NCBI GenBank assembly: GCA_900541505.1 | Contig: UQKK01000006.1 | Coordinates: 1-64,000 of the forward strand | DNA from: an uncultured Ruminococcus sp. | Lineage (GTDB): Bacteria; Bacillota; Clostridia; Lachnospirales; Lachnospiraceae | DNA: 64,000 bases | Reading direction: 5' to 3' | In this document: piece by piece, positions 9,265 to 18,187 of the stretch | How the letters are laid out: each line of letters begins with the position of its first letter | How positions within the stretch are numbered: the stretch's first letter is position 1 | Notes under the pieces: model-generated | Seen by the model: the letters and a program-made list of their open reading frames with translations, nothing else | Databases searched by the model: none | What the model was told of the DNA's origin: nothing | Program-made: the position numbers and the translations under genes

Positions 9265-10633
9265 TTACCAAATCTTCTCCTATCGTCTCCCCGGTGATAC
9301 TTCCCAGTGAATCATAAGCATCCATCAAATCAATCGTGTAGAAATCCTCCGGCATATCATTGTCAATGCTTGCAATCACTCTCTTCATACTCTCAAGTGC
9401 ATTCTTAAGCGCCTCTTTCTGCCTCACGTTTGTGATATAGATTTCCTCATTGAATGACAGACTGCCTTTTAAAAACATTCTTTTTAAAATTTCTTCAAAT
9501 TCCCGGATTCCCTTTTCTTCCTTAGCAGAAATATCAATCATAGGAATATCCTCTTCTTCTTCAATCGCTGTCTGATTTATTTCTGCTATTTTTTGTTTAA
9601 TATCTTCTTTTGTGACTACGGTATCCAAATCAGACTTATTTAACAAAATGATTGTCTTTTTATTATACACAAGATGAAAAATCTTTTCATCATTTTCATC
9701 CAATCCTCTGGACGCATCTACCACATAAATGACAAGGTCCGCATCCTTTACATACTCTTTCGCCTTATCTACGCCTATTTTTTCAATAATATCTTCTGTA
9801 TCTCTAATTCCTGCCGTATCTATAATATTTAAGTTCAATCCCTGTATCTGTATCTGTTCTTCCAGAATATCTCTCGTCGTTCCTTCAATATCTGTCACAA
9901 TCGCGCGTTCTCTGCCGGAAAGTACATTCAAAAGTGAAGATTTTCCTGCATTTGGCTTTCCCACAATGACCGTCTGGATTCCTTCTGTCAGGATTCTTCC
10001 ATCGTCTGAAGAATCTATTAATTTCTGAAGTTCTATTTTTATTTCTTCTGACACTTTTTTCAAGGTTTCGCCATAACCATCCACACTAATGTGTTCGGGG
10101 TCATCCAGAGCAGTTTCGATAAATGCAGTGTGATAAAGAATTTCCTTCCTCATCTCCTCAATTTTTCTTTTCACGCTCCCCTTCAATTGACCCAGCGAAC
10201 TCTTCAGAGCATATTCATTTTTAGAATGGATGACATCGATGACAGCCTCTGCCTGGGAAAGGTCCATCTTGCCGTTTAAAAAAGCCCTTTTTGTAAATTC
10301 ACCGGGCTCTGCCGTTCTTGCTCCATTTTCCAATACAGTTTCCAATACTCTCTGTACAACATAAGTGCCGCCATGGCAGTTGATTTCTACCGTATCTTCT
10401 CCTGTAAATGTCCTGGGGGCACGCATAACTGACACCAATACTTCATCAATAGTGTCTGTTCCCTGACAGATATATCCGTAATGGATTGTATGGCTGTCAG
10501 CCTCGGAAAGTTTTTCTTTTCCCTTATAAATCCGGTCGATAACTGCAAATGCTTCCTCTCCGCTGATTCGTACGATTCCGATTCCGGAATTTGTCATTCC
10601 TGTGGAGATTGCAGCAATGGTATCCTTTTTCAT
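9230..10633 (-). CDS. mnmE: tRNA modification GTPase MnmE
   Basis: K+-activated GTPase that binds 5-formyl-THF and works with MnmG in wobble-uridine modification. The 467-residue protein has the N-terminal THF-binding domain, a G domain inserted in the helical domain (G1 GKPNAGKSSLLN near residue 227; G3 DTAGI; G4 NKSD) and the C-terminal catalytic Cys motif, here FCMGK where most homologues have CIGK. The start at 10633 follows GAGGTGGAAGG. It lies downstream of khpB (jag) with an 86-base spacer containing inverted repeats. Confidence 0.97.
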   Translation of the reverse strand: MKKDTIAAISTGMTNSGIGIVRISGEEAFAVIDRIYKGKEKLSEADSHTIHYGYICQGTDTIDEVLVSVMRAPRTFTGEDTVEINCHGGTYVVQRVLETVLENGARTAEPGEFTKRAFLNGKMDLSQAEAVIDVIHSKNEYALKSSLGQLKGSVKRKIEEMRKEILYHTAFIETALDDPEHISVDGYGETLKKVSEEIKIELQKLIDSSDDGRILTEGIQTVIVGKPNAGKSSLLNVLSGRERAIVTDIEGTTRDILEEQIQIQGLNLNIIDTAGIRDTEDIIEKIGVDKAKEYVKDADLVIYVVDASRGLDENDEKIFHLVYNKKTIILLNKSDLDTVVTKEDIKQKIAEINQTAIEEEEDIPMIDISAKEEKGIREFEEILKRMFLKGSLSFNEEIYITNVRQKEALKNALESMKRVIASIDNDMPEDFYTIDLMDAYDSLGSITGETIGEDLVNEIFSKFCMGK

Positions 10634-10653
10634 CCTTCCACCTCAATTAAAAT

Positions 10654-10704
10654 AAGAGACGTCTTTTGTCTCAACGGATGTCCGCAAAACGTAAAACGTC
10701 TCTT
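10654..10704 (-). terminator. inverted repeat between khpB and mnmE, possible attenuator
   Basis: AAGAGACGT (10654-10662) pairs with ACGTCTCTT (10696-10704). A second copy of the 3' arm, ATGTCTCTTATTT, lies at 10713-10725 at the end of khpB. It pairs almost perfectly with 10650-10662, so the two hairpins are mutually exclusive. The minus-strand transcript continues into ATTTTA. The terminator function is inferred. Confidence 0.35.
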
Positions 10705-10719
10705 TCACTTCTATGTCTC

Positions 10720-11562
10720 TTATTTCTTCAATGTCACAACAACTTTCCTGTAAGGCTCTTCGCCTTCACTGTGTGTTGTCACATAAGGGTCTGACTGAAG
10801 CGCCGCATGTATGATTCTTCTCTCATATGGATTCATAGGCTCAAGAGATACCGCCCTTCTTGTTCTCTTTACTTTATGTGCAATATTTTTAGCCAGATTC
10901 TTTAAAGTCTCTTCCCTTCTTGCACGGTAATTTTCTGTATCCAGCTTTACACGAACATAGCCGTCCTGATGTTTATTTGCCACGCGGTTTGCAAGATACT
11001 GCAGAGCATCCAGAGTCTGACCTCTTTTACCAATCAGGATTCCCATATGCTTTCCGCTCATATCTACGCTCAGAGCACCGTCTTCATCTACTTTGGAAAC
11101 AATCTCTACTTCCATATCCATAGCAGCGAGCATATCTTTTAAGAATGTCTCCACTGCCTGAATTGCCTCATCTGTAACCTCAGCAAGCTCGCTCTTTGGC
11201 TTCTCTGCCGGAGCTTCTGCCTTCTTTTCCTGAACGTCAGCTGCCGCTTTTTCTCTTTTTTCAGTATGCTTTTTCTCGGCTTTTTTTGTTTCAGATTTTT
11301 TTACATCAGATTTCTTTGTCTCAAATTTCTTCGCAGGTTTTTCTGATTTTTCTTCTGAAGGTTCTTCCACTACTTCCGGTTTCGGTTCTGGTTTTCTTCT
11401 GGCTTCTATCACAGCCTGCTTCATACCAATCCCAAGGAATCCGGCACTTCCTTTTTCAATCACTTCATATTCCAGTCGGTCGCTGGTGACTCCTAACTGA
11501 ATCAATGCTTCTGTTATTGCATCATCGACTGTTTTCGCTGATACTCTGATACTCCCGTTCAT
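10720..11562 (-). CDS. khpB: RNA-binding protein KhpB (Jag/EloR)
   Basis: RNA-binding protein linked in other Firmicutes to control of cell elongation and of many transcripts, usually as a dimer with KhpA. The 280 residues comprise the Jag N-terminal domain (about 1-50), a long low-complexity Lys/Glu/Ala linker (about 60-120), a KH domain with GKRGQTLDALQYLANRV (near 178) and a C-terminal R3H domain with PMNPYERRIIHAAL (near 243). The start at 11562 follows AGGAAGGAG. Its place directly downstream of yidC is the standard arrangement. Confidence 0.93.
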   Translation of the reverse strand: MNGSIRVSAKTVDDAITEALIQLGVTSDRLEYEVIEKGSAGFLGIGMKQAVIEARRKPEPKPEVVEEPSEEKSEKPAKKFETKKSDVKKSETKKAEKKHTEKREKAAADVQEKKAEAPAEKPKSELAEVTDEAIQAVETFLKDMLAAMDMEVEIVSKVDEDGALSVDMSGKHMGILIGKRGQTLDALQYLANRVANKHQDGYVRVKLDTENYRARREETLKNLAKNIAHKVKRTRRAVSLEPMNPYERRIIHAALQSDPYVTTHSEGEEPYRKVVVTLKK

Positions 11563-11583
11563 CCCGACTCCTTCCTGCGATAA

Positions 11584-12888
11584 CTATTTATCACTTTCTT
11601 CTTTTTTTACTTCTGCTTTATCCGTACTCTTATTACTGTTATATCTGTTTACCAGATTTGCTTTGGATGCAAGGCTTCCCGGCTTTGCATTCTTACTATA
11701 TTCCGCGGATTTTCTAAGTTTCTCTTCTTTTTCTTTGCTAGAAACATTAGACTGTTTCTTCGTTCCTACATTTCTTGTGTTCTGTGCTGCCATGCGGTTG
11801 ATTTCTTTTGCAGAGGTTCCCTTTTTCTCACGTTTCTTTGCTGCTTTTTTCTGGTTTTCCTCAATCAGCTCTTCCACTGATTTCTTACTTAAATATTTAT
11901 TGATAGCTAACTGCTGTACACATCTTACCAGAGCACTTGCCGCCCAATAAAGACCAAGACCTGCCGGAAGTGTAAAACCAAACACAACTGAAATCAAAGG
12001 CATTGTATAAATCATAGTCTTCATGGAACCGGCCATCGGGTTGTCCCCTGAATCTGCTGCTGCAGCCGTAGGCTGTAATTTCACACTGATAAACTGTGTC
12101 AGACCTGCCATCAGAGGAATGATAACTGCCATAATAATTCCCACAATAGAAAAATTATGCAGCGCATTCATCAACATGTTCAGCGGCTGTTCACCGATAT
12201 TAATTCCAAGAAAACTGTTAAGGCTTCCCACCTGGTCAATTGTCTTGCTTACAGTGTCTGCTACATTCGGCATTGCATCTGTAAGCTTCGTCCATGTCGC
12301 ATCCTGGAATTTATATAATACATTGACCAGTGTTCCGGCCTGTGAATAATCATAGGACTTCGGATTCATGAGAACCGGGCTTGCTTCCCCGATTTTTTCC
12401 ATAATCTTCTGGAAACCGTCCGTTGCCATGATTTCATTTACAACCGGCATATATACATTTTTTACACCTTCAACATAATTTGGTATGTTAGAAACAACCG
12501 GATAAAGTGCAAACAAAACCGGCATCTGTATCAACATCGGAAGACATCCTCCTGTAGGAGACGTCCCGTATTTTTCATAAATAATCTGCATCTCTTCCTG
12601 TTGTTTCAACATGGAAGCCTGGTCTCTTTTTCCTGCATATTTCTTCTGGACTTTTCTCATCTCAGGCTGCATAACAGCCGACATCTTAGACCATTTCTGC
12701 TGTTTGATGGTCAGCGGAATCATCAACGTGTAAATGATAACAGTGAAGATGATAATACAAATACCAATATTCTGAATACCGATAGCATCCATCACATTGT
12801 AGATTCCATTCATCAGCTTACCCAACAGCCAGGCAATCTGCTTGATGACCGGCCAATCTCCGTAACCGGCAGCTAAAATTCCATACAT
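11584..12888 (-). CDS. yidC: membrane protein insertase YidC
   Basis: Inserts and folds inner-membrane proteins, alone or with SecYEG. The 434-residue protein is of the Gram-positive (SpoIIIJ/OxaA) type. It has a first membrane segment near residue 40, a charged cytoplasmic coiled region (MRKVQKKYAGKRDQ), further membrane segments around 120-140, 245-270 and 295-330, and a long Lys-rich cytoplasmic tail from about 340. The central periplasmic-side loop (about 140-235) is larger than in Bacillus SpoIIIJ. There is no obvious lipobox at the N-terminus. The start follows AAGGAGGATAAGAG. Confidence 0.95.
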   Translation of the reverse strand: MYGILAAGYGDWPVIKQIAWLLGKLMNGIYNVMDAIGIQNIGICIIIFTVIIYTLMIPLTIKQQKWSKMSAVMQPEMRKVQKKYAGKRDQASMLKQQEEMQIIYEKYGTSPTGGCLPMLIQMPVLFALYPVVSNIPNYVEGVKNVYMPVVNEIMATDGFQKIMEKIGEASPVLMNPKSYDYSQAGTLVNVLYKFQDATWTKLTDAMPNVADTVSKTIDQVGSLNSFLGINIGEQPLNMLMNALHNFSIVGIIMAVIIPLMAGLTQFISVKLQPTAAAADSGDNPMAGSMKTMIYTMPLISVVFGFTLPAGLGLYWAASALVRCVQQLAINKYLSKKSVEELIEENQKKAAKKREKKGTSAKEINRMAAQNTRNVGTKKQSNVSSKEKEEKLRKSAEYSKNAKPGSLASKANLVNRYNSNKSTDKAEVKKEESDK

Positions 12889-12900
12889 CTCTTATCCTCC

Positions 12901-13113
12901 TTAAGGTACCGGGTCATACCCTCCTTTTGCAAATGGATTGCAACGCAGTATTCTCCAGACAGTCAAAGCTCCGCCCTTAATTGCCCCGTATTTCTCAATC
13001 GCTTCAATTCCATACTGAGAACAAGTCGGTGTATAAATACAGTGATATTGCCTCTTTAATCCGGATAAATACTTCTGATAAAACCGGATTAACGCAATTA
13101 AAATCCGTTTCAT
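12901..13113 (-). CDS. yidD: membrane protein insertion efficiency factor YidD
   Basis: Small (70 residues) membrane-associated protein that assists YidC-dependent insertion. It shows the family core LIRFYQKYLSGL and the Cys motif YTPTCSQYGIEAIEKYG, followed by RILRCNPFAKGGYDPVP. It lies between rnpA and yidC in the conserved rpmH-rnpA-yidD-yidC order. Confidence 0.95.
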   Translation of the reverse strand: MKRILIALIRFYQKYLSGLKRQYHCIYTPTCSQYGIEAIEKYGAIKGGALTVWRILRCNPFAKGGYDPVP

Positions 13114-13144
13114 CTAAATTCTGCACTCCTTTGTGTTTGCCTTC

Positions 13145-13480
13145 TTAGACATATATATCATGAAGTTTTCCAAGATGGATGAGTGCACTCTCAATGTCCT
13201 GGTATTTCTTTTCTTTTGCACTCACTCTGGCGATTATAACGATATCATATCCATTTTGGAAATGCTCTTCCGAAAGTCTGTAACTTTCTCTTATAAGTCT
13301 TGTAAGGTGGTGTCTTACAACGCTGTTTCCCACTTTTTTACTGACTGAAATCCCTATACGGTTTTTATCGCTCTGATTTTCTAAAACATACATCACAAGA
13401 TATTTGTTCGCATAAGACTTTCCCTGTCTGTAAACTACCTGAAAATCTCTATTCTTTTTTAAAGATTCAGAAAATTTCAT
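13145..13480 (-). CDS. rnpA: ribonuclease P protein component
   Basis: Protein subunit of RNase P, which matures the 5' ends of tRNAs. At 111 residues it is of normal size. The RNR-type basic signature KVGNSVVRHHLTRLIRESYR (about residues 50-69) contacts RNA; HH replaces the more usual NR in its middle. The start at 13480 follows GAGG. The gene is downstream of rpmH on the same strand. Confidence 0.95.
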   Translation of the reverse strand: MKFSESLKKNRDFQVVYRQGKSYANKYLVMYVLENQSDKNRIGISVSKKVGNSVVRHHLTRLIRESYRLSEEHFQNGYDIVIIARVSAKEKKYQDIESALIHLGKLHDIYV

Positions 13481-13514
13481 TCATAACCTCATTAAATTTT
13501 CATTCAACAAATAG

Positions 13515-13541
13515 AAGAAAAGGCCACATATATGCGGCCTA
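13515..13541 (-). terminator. hairpin after rpmH, partial terminator
   Basis: On the minus strand AGGCCGCATATATGTGGCCT forms a near-perfect stem and is followed by TTTTCTTCT. It overlaps the rpmH stop codon and precedes rnpA, so it likely sets the rpmH-to-rnpA expression ratio. Confidence 0.65.
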
Positions 13542-13673
13542 CGCTGATAACTGTTTTCTTCCTTTTGCTCTCCTGGCAGCTAAAACTTTTCTTCCGCCCG
13601 GTGTGCTCATTCTGGCTCTGAAACCATGAACTTTTGATCTTGATCTTTTCTTAGGCTGAAATGTCATTTTCAT
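13539..13673 (-). CDS. rpmH: 50S ribosomal protein L34
   Basis: A 44-residue basic ribosomal protein, too short for many gene lists. Reading from the ATG at 13673 gives MKMTFQPKKRSRSKVHGFRA, then an L34 tail with STPGGRKVLAARRAKGRK and a TAG stop. Length and sequence are typical. The start follows a GGAGGTG-type site. It is the first gene of the leftward operon and borders oriC. Confidence 0.97.
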   Translation of the reverse strand: MKMTFQPKKRSRSKVHGFRARMSTPGGRKVLAARRAKGRKQLSA

Positions 13674-13679
13674 TACTCA

Positions 13680-14020
13680 TACACCTCCCTTTTCTTGATA
13701 TACTTTATAATAAAGTATCAACAATATTATCTAATTATACAAAAAGACACTGCTCTTAATTATAGTGAAAAAACGGCGAGAAGTCAATAAGAATCCGGGA
13801 TTTTTTTCTTGCTTTTTCGTACAGAAATATCCACATAATGTGAATAACTTGTGGATAACTTTTATTTTTAACTTAAATCCCTCTGATTCTCAATGTAGAT
13901 AATGTTAATAAACTTATGCACAAGGATTTTTCGTTGCTTCTATACTTATTTTGATGTAAAATGTAATAGAGAGATTTTGCCTTCATATCTCTCTATTATA
14001 TTGATTAGGAGTTACTATCC
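13680..14020. other. oriC: oriC, rpmH-dnaA part, with DnaA boxes
   Basis: Non-coding AT-rich region with clustered DnaA-box 9-mers: a perfect TTATCCACA on the minus strand at 13850-13858, TTATTCACA (minus) at 13839-13847, ATATCCACA at 13827-13835, TTATGCACA at 13914-13922 and a weaker TTATCTACA (minus) at 13894-13902. Gene polarity changes from minus to plus across this region, as expected at an origin. It must also hold the divergent rpmH and dnaA promoters. Confidence 0.85.
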
Positions 14021-15391
14021 ATGAACATCGTAGAAGAAAATTGGCAGCAAATCCTGGATAAGATGAAATTAGAATACTGTTCATCCAATATTTCATATAA
14101 TACGTGGATTGCACCTCTCACCGTATATGAAGTTACGGATGATACTGTTTATATATTGGTAAAACTGCGCGCGAGCCTGGAACACATCGAAGAGAAGTAC
14201 AGGCTCCCTTTCCGTGTGTGTATTGGTGAAGTGACAGGAATCGAATATGAAGTTTCCTTTGTCACAGAAGATTCCGCTGTTATCAATGAACGGAAGAAGA
14301 CTGCTGTTAAAAAACAGAAGTCAAACGCCATTTTTGAGCAGGCGAATCTGAACCCAAAATATACATTTGATACCTTTGTAGTCGGAAGCAATAACAACTT
14401 TGCACATGCAGCCTCTCTCGCGGTGGCGGAATCACCCGGCGAGATTTACAATCCTCTCTTTATATATGGAGGCGTTGGACTTGGTAAAACGCATCTTATG
14501 CATTCCATCGCCCACTTTATATTGGAGAATGACCCTTCTAAGAAAGTGCTGTATGTGACAAGTGAAACATTTACCAATGAACTGATTGATGCTCTGAAGG
14601 TCGGTAAGAACGGAAATGAACTGGCAATGACCACATTCCGTGAAAAATACAGAAACAATGACGTACTATTAATAGATGATATCCAGTTTATTATAGGTAA
14701 GGAAAGTACACAGGAGGAGTTTTTCCACACATTTAATCATCTGCATGTGTCGGGAAAACAGATTATCATCTCCAGTGATAAGCCTCCGAAAGATATCGAG
14801 ACACTCGAAGCAAGGCTTCGCACCCGTTTTGAGTGGGGACTGATTGCCGATATCTCCTCCCCTGACTATGAGACGAGAATGGCAATCCTCAGAAAAAAGG
14901 AAGAACTGGATGGTCTGGAGCGCTATCACATACCGGATGATGTCATGCAGTATATTGCCAATAATATCAAGTCCAATATCCGGGAGCTGGAAGGTTCTTT
15001 AAATAAACTGATAGCCCTAGCCAACCTGGAGAACCGTGCGATTGATATTCCCCTTGCAGCGGAAGCGCTGAAGGATATCATTTCACCGGACAGAAACCGT
15101 ATTGTCACTCCGGAACTGATTATTGATATTGTTTCCGAGCATTTTAATATCCCGGTTGCTGAATTAAAAGGTAAGAAGAGAAATGCCGAGATTGTACTTC
15201 CAAGACAGATTATCATGTATCTGTGCCGGAAGATGACCGAGACTCCTTTGAAATCTATCGGAATCATCCTCGGCGGAAGGGACCATGCTTCCATCAGCCA
15301 TGGTGTGGACAAGATTGAAGCTGCAATTCAGACTGACGAAGCCTTAAATAATACGGTAACTATTATAAAGAAGAAAATCAATCCTATATAA
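14021..15391 (+). CDS. dnaA: chromosomal replication initiator protein DnaA
   Basis: AAA+ initiator that binds DnaA boxes and melts oriC. The 456-residue protein has N-terminal domain I (residues 1-90), a short linker, the ATPase domain with Walker A GGVGLGKTH (about 150) and Walker B VLLIDDIQF (about 215), the arginine-rich RLRTRFEWG, and domain IV with the box-recognition signature GGRDHASISHGVDKI near the C-terminus. The start at 14021 follows TTAGGAGTTACTATCC. It is flanked on both sides by DnaA-box clusters, which also suggests autoregulation. Confidence 0.98.
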   Translation: MNIVEENWQQILDKMKLEYCSSNISYNTWIAPLTVYEVTDDTVYILVKLRASLEHIEEKYRLPFRVCIGEVTGIEYEVSFVTEDSAVINERKKTAVKKQKSNAIFEQANLNPKYTFDTFVVGSNNNFAHAASLAVAESPGEIYNPLFIYGGVGLGKTHLMHSIAHFILENDPSKKVLYVTSETFTNELIDALKVGKNGNELAMTTFREKYRNNDVLLIDDIQFIIGKESTQEEFFHTFNHLHVSGKQIIISSDKPPKDIETLEARLRTRFEWGLIADISSPDYETRMAILRKKEELDGLERYHIPDDVMQYIANNIKSNIRELEGSLNKLIALANLENRAIDIPLAAEALKDIISPDRNRIVTPELIIDIVSEHFNIPVAELKGKKRNAEIVLPRQIIMYLCRKMTETPLKSIGIILGGRDHASISHGVDKIEAAIQTDEALNNTVTIIKKKINPI

Positions 15392-15694
15392 TGTAGAAAA
15401 CCATTTCTTCTTTTGTGGATAACTATGTAAAAAATATGTGGACGAGCATGTGGATAATCTTAAGTAAGAAAAGAGGCATTTATTTATCCTCATTTTATCC
15501 CATTGTCATCCCGCTTCTTTCTACAGAGTTATCAATACGGACAACCCTTGATATTTTAAGGCTTTGAAGTACTTATCAACATATTCACAGTCCCTATTAA
15601 GAAGAAGACGGAATTGTTATATATATTTATATAAATTATGTGGTGCGGAAATTTTATTCCCATTACAGTTGAAAGACGAAAGGAGTTATCAACT
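15392..15694. other. oriC: oriC, dnaA-dnaN part, with DnaA boxes and AT-rich unwinding stretch
   Basis: Contains two perfect minus-strand TTATCCACA boxes (15414-15422 and 15449-15457), TTATCAACA at 15573-15581 and ATATTCACA at 15581-15589. A pure-AT run (TTATATATATTTATATAAA, about 15617-15636) follows just before dnaN and is the best candidate DNA-unwinding element. Together with the cluster upstream of dnaA it forms a bipartite origin. Confidence 0.85.
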
Positions 15695-16804
15695 ATGAAA
15701 ATTGTTTGTACAAAATCCAATCTGGTAAAGGGAGTTGGAATCGTATCAAAAGCAGTTCCTTCAAAGACTACGATGCCAATCCTGGAATGTATCCTGATTG
15801 ACGCCTCAACAGAAGAGATAAAGCTGACGGCAAACGATATGGAATTGGGTATTGAGACTCGTATCGAAGGTGAGATTATCGAGAGAGGTATCATAGCCCT
15901 GAACGCGAAGATTTTTTCCGAGATTGTAAGAAAGCTTCCGGATAGCGATGTAGTAATTGAGACAGAATCAGATAATCAGGCATTGATTACCTGTGAAAAG
16001 GCGAAATTTAATATCGCGGCGCAGTCAGGAGATGATTTTTCCTATCTTCCGGTAATTGAAAAGGATGATTTTATCACTGTATCTGAATTTACGCTGAAGG
16101 AAGTCATCAGACAGACTATCTTTTCTATTGCTGACAATGATACAAATAAGATGATGACAGGAGAACTCTTTGAGATTGATGAAAACATGCTCAAGGTTGT
16201 CTCCCTGGACGGACACAGAATCTCTATCCGCAAGATTGAACTGAAGGATTCCTATGCGCCAAAGAAAGTTATTGTACCCGGAAAGACACTCCAGGAAATC
16301 AGCAAGATTATCGGGGGAGAGGCAGAGGCGGATGTAGATATCTCCTTCACAAAGAATCATATTGTATTTGAATTTGACAAAACCGTTGTAGTATCCCGTC
16401 TGATTGAGGGAGAATACTTTAAGATAGACCAGATGCTCTCCAGCGATTATGAGACAAAGGTAAAAATCAATAAACGGGAACTTTTAGACTGTATTGACCG
16501 CGCGACTCTTTTGATAAAAGAGGGAGATAAGAAGCCGATTATCATTGACATCAGGGATGAATCTATGGAATTAAAGATTAAATCCCAGATTGGTTCGATG
16601 GATGAAGAAATCTTTATCACAAAAGAGGGAAAAGATTTACTGATTGGATTCAATCCGAAATTCTTGATTGACGCGCTGAGAGTCATTGACGATGAGGAAG
16701 TAGATTTGTATTTCATGAACGCGAAGGCTCCGTGTTTTATCAAAGATGAAAAGCAGAGTTATATTTACCTGATTCTTCCGGTAAACTTCAGCGCAGTTTC
16801 ATAG
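15695..16804 (+). CDS. dnaN: DNA polymerase III beta sliding clamp
   Basis: Ring-shaped processivity clamp for the replicative polymerase. I place the start at 15695 (MKIVCTKSN) with AAAGGAG upstream, giving 369 residues, the usual clamp length; the open frame begins earlier at 15638 but inside the origin sequence. Three tandem clamp folds are expected. The C-terminus (SYIYLILPVNF) matches the family LPVR/LPVN-type ending. It lies between dnaA and rlbA as in most Firmicutes. Confidence 0.96.
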   Translation: MKIVCTKSNLVKGVGIVSKAVPSKTTMPILECILIDASTEEIKLTANDMELGIETRIEGEIIERGIIALNAKIFSEIVRKLPDSDVVIETESDNQALITCEKAKFNIAAQSGDDFSYLPVIEKDDFITVSEFTLKEVIRQTIFSIADNDTNKMMTGELFEIDENMLKVVSLDGHRISIRKIELKDSYAPKKVIVPGKTLQEISKIIGGEAEADVDISFTKNHIVFEFDKTVVVSRLIEGEYFKIDQMLSSDYETKVKINKRELLDCIDRATLLIKEGDKKPIIIDIRDESMELKIKSQIGSMDEEIFITKEGKDLLIGFNPKFLIDALRVIDDEEVDLYFMNAKAPCFIKDEKQSYIYLILPVNFSAVS

Positions 16805-16833
16805 GACGAAAATGTCCGGAAAGGGAAGCATAA

Positions 16834-17049
16834 GTGGAAGTAATAAAATTACGCCAGGGCGAGGAATTTATCAAACTGGGACAGGCATTGAAAGCAGCAG
16901 GTCTTGTAGAATCAGGAGCAGAAGCAAAAGAAGTAATTGTGGACGGGCTTGTGACTGTGAATAAAGAAGTGGATAACAGGCGCGGACGAAAACTCTATGA
17001 CGGAGATATTGTTGTTTTTAACGGCATGGAAATAAAAATTGAAAAATAG
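16834..17049 (+). CDS. rlbA: S4 domain RNA-binding protein RlbA (YaaA)
   Basis: A 71-residue S4-like RNA-binding protein conserved between dnaN and recF, with a suggested link to ribosome biogenesis. The start is GTG at 16834 with AAGGGAAG upstream. The S4 core is visible in GLVESGAEAKEVIVDGLVTV and RRGRKLYDGDIV. The gap to dnaN is 29 bases, so they are probably one transcript. Confidence 0.93.
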   Translation: MEVIKLRQGEEFIKLGQALKAAGLVESGAEAKEVIVDGLVTVNKEVDNRRGRKLYDGDIVVFNGMEIKIEK

Positions 17050-17090
17050 TGAGAAAAAGTGTAAAATAAGTACGTGGTAACGGAGAAATT

Positions 17091-18176
17091 ATGGTAATCA
17101 AATCTTTGAAGCTTAAAAATTATAGAAATTATGATTTGTTAGACTTGACATTTGATTCCAAGACGAACATCCTGTATGGGGACAACGCACAGGGAAAGAC
17201 AAATATCCTGGAGGCGATGTATCTTACAGGTACGACGAAATCTCACAGAGGTACAAAAGACAGAGATTTGATAAAGTTTGGTGAAGAAGAGTCCCATCTT
17301 GAGACTATCGTGAGCAAGCATGGGACTGACTTCCAGATAGACATGCACTTGAAGAAAAACAGCCCGAAGGGGATTGCAGTCAACAAAATTCCCATCAGGC
17401 GGGCAAGTGAATTGTTTGGGATTATTCACTTTGTATTTTTTTCACCCGAAGACTTAAATATCATAAAAGAAGGTCCTTCCGGGAGGAGAAGGTTCATAGA
17501 TTTGGAGTTGTCGCAGCTTGACAAATTATATCTGAATAACCTGTCTAATTATAATCGTATCATCAATCAAAGAAATTCCTTATTGAAAGAATTATATAAA
17601 CAGGAAAATCTGATGGAAACTTTGGATATCTGGGATTTACAGTTAGTCGATTACGGAAACAAAGTGATGGAAAGACGGGAAGAATTTATTAAACAAGTAA
17701 ATAAAATAATTTCAGATATTCATTTTAAGTTAACAGGTGGAAAGGAAAAAATTTCTATCACTTATGAAAAAAGCATTGGAAACCTGTCTCTTGAGCAGGC
17801 GCTCAAAAAAAACAGGGAGCGAGATATCCGTATGAAGAGTACTTCAGCCGGACCGCACAGAGATGACCTTTGCTTTATGGCGGGAAATCTGGATATTCGA
17901 AAATTCGGCTCCCAGGGACAGCAGCGAACAGCAGCGCTTTCTCTGAAATTGTCGGAAATAGAATTGGTAAAACAATTGATAAATGATACACCGATACTGC
18001 TATTGGATGATGTTTTGTCTGAACTGGACAAACACAGGCAAAACTATTTATTGGACAGTATTCATGACATACAGACAGTCATTACATGTACTGGATTAGA
18101 TGAATTTGTAAATCATCGTTTTTCTATCAACAAAATATTCCATGTGAAAAATGGAAAAGTAGCGAAAGAAAATTAG
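17091..18176 (+). CDS. recF: DNA replication and repair protein RecF
   Basis: SMC/ABC-type ATPase of the RecFOR pathway that loads RecA at gaps. The 361-residue protein has Walker A YGDNAQGKTNILEAMYL (about residues 35-51), the ABC signature-like FGSQGQQRTAALSLKLSE (near 270) and Walker B ILLLDDVLSELD (near 303). Position between rlbA and gyrB is conserved. The start at 17091 follows ACGGAG. Confidence 0.96.
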   Translation: MVIKSLKLKNYRNYDLLDLTFDSKTNILYGDNAQGKTNILEAMYLTGTTKSHRGTKDRDLIKFGEEESHLETIVSKHGTDFQIDMHLKKNSPKGIAVNKIPIRRASELFGIIHFVFFSPEDLNIIKEGPSGRRRFIDLELSQLDKLYLNNLSNYNRIINQRNSLLKELYKQENLMETLDIWDLQLVDYGNKVMERREEFIKQVNKIISDIHFKLTGGKEKISITYEKSIGNLSLEQALKKNRERDIRMKSTSAGPHRDDLCFMAGNLDIRKFGSQGQQRTAALSLKLSEIELVKQLINDTPILLLDDVLSELDKHRQNYLLDSIHDIQTVITCTGLDEFVNHRFSINKIFHVKNGKVAKEN

Positions 18177-18187
18177 GAGGTTTTTAA

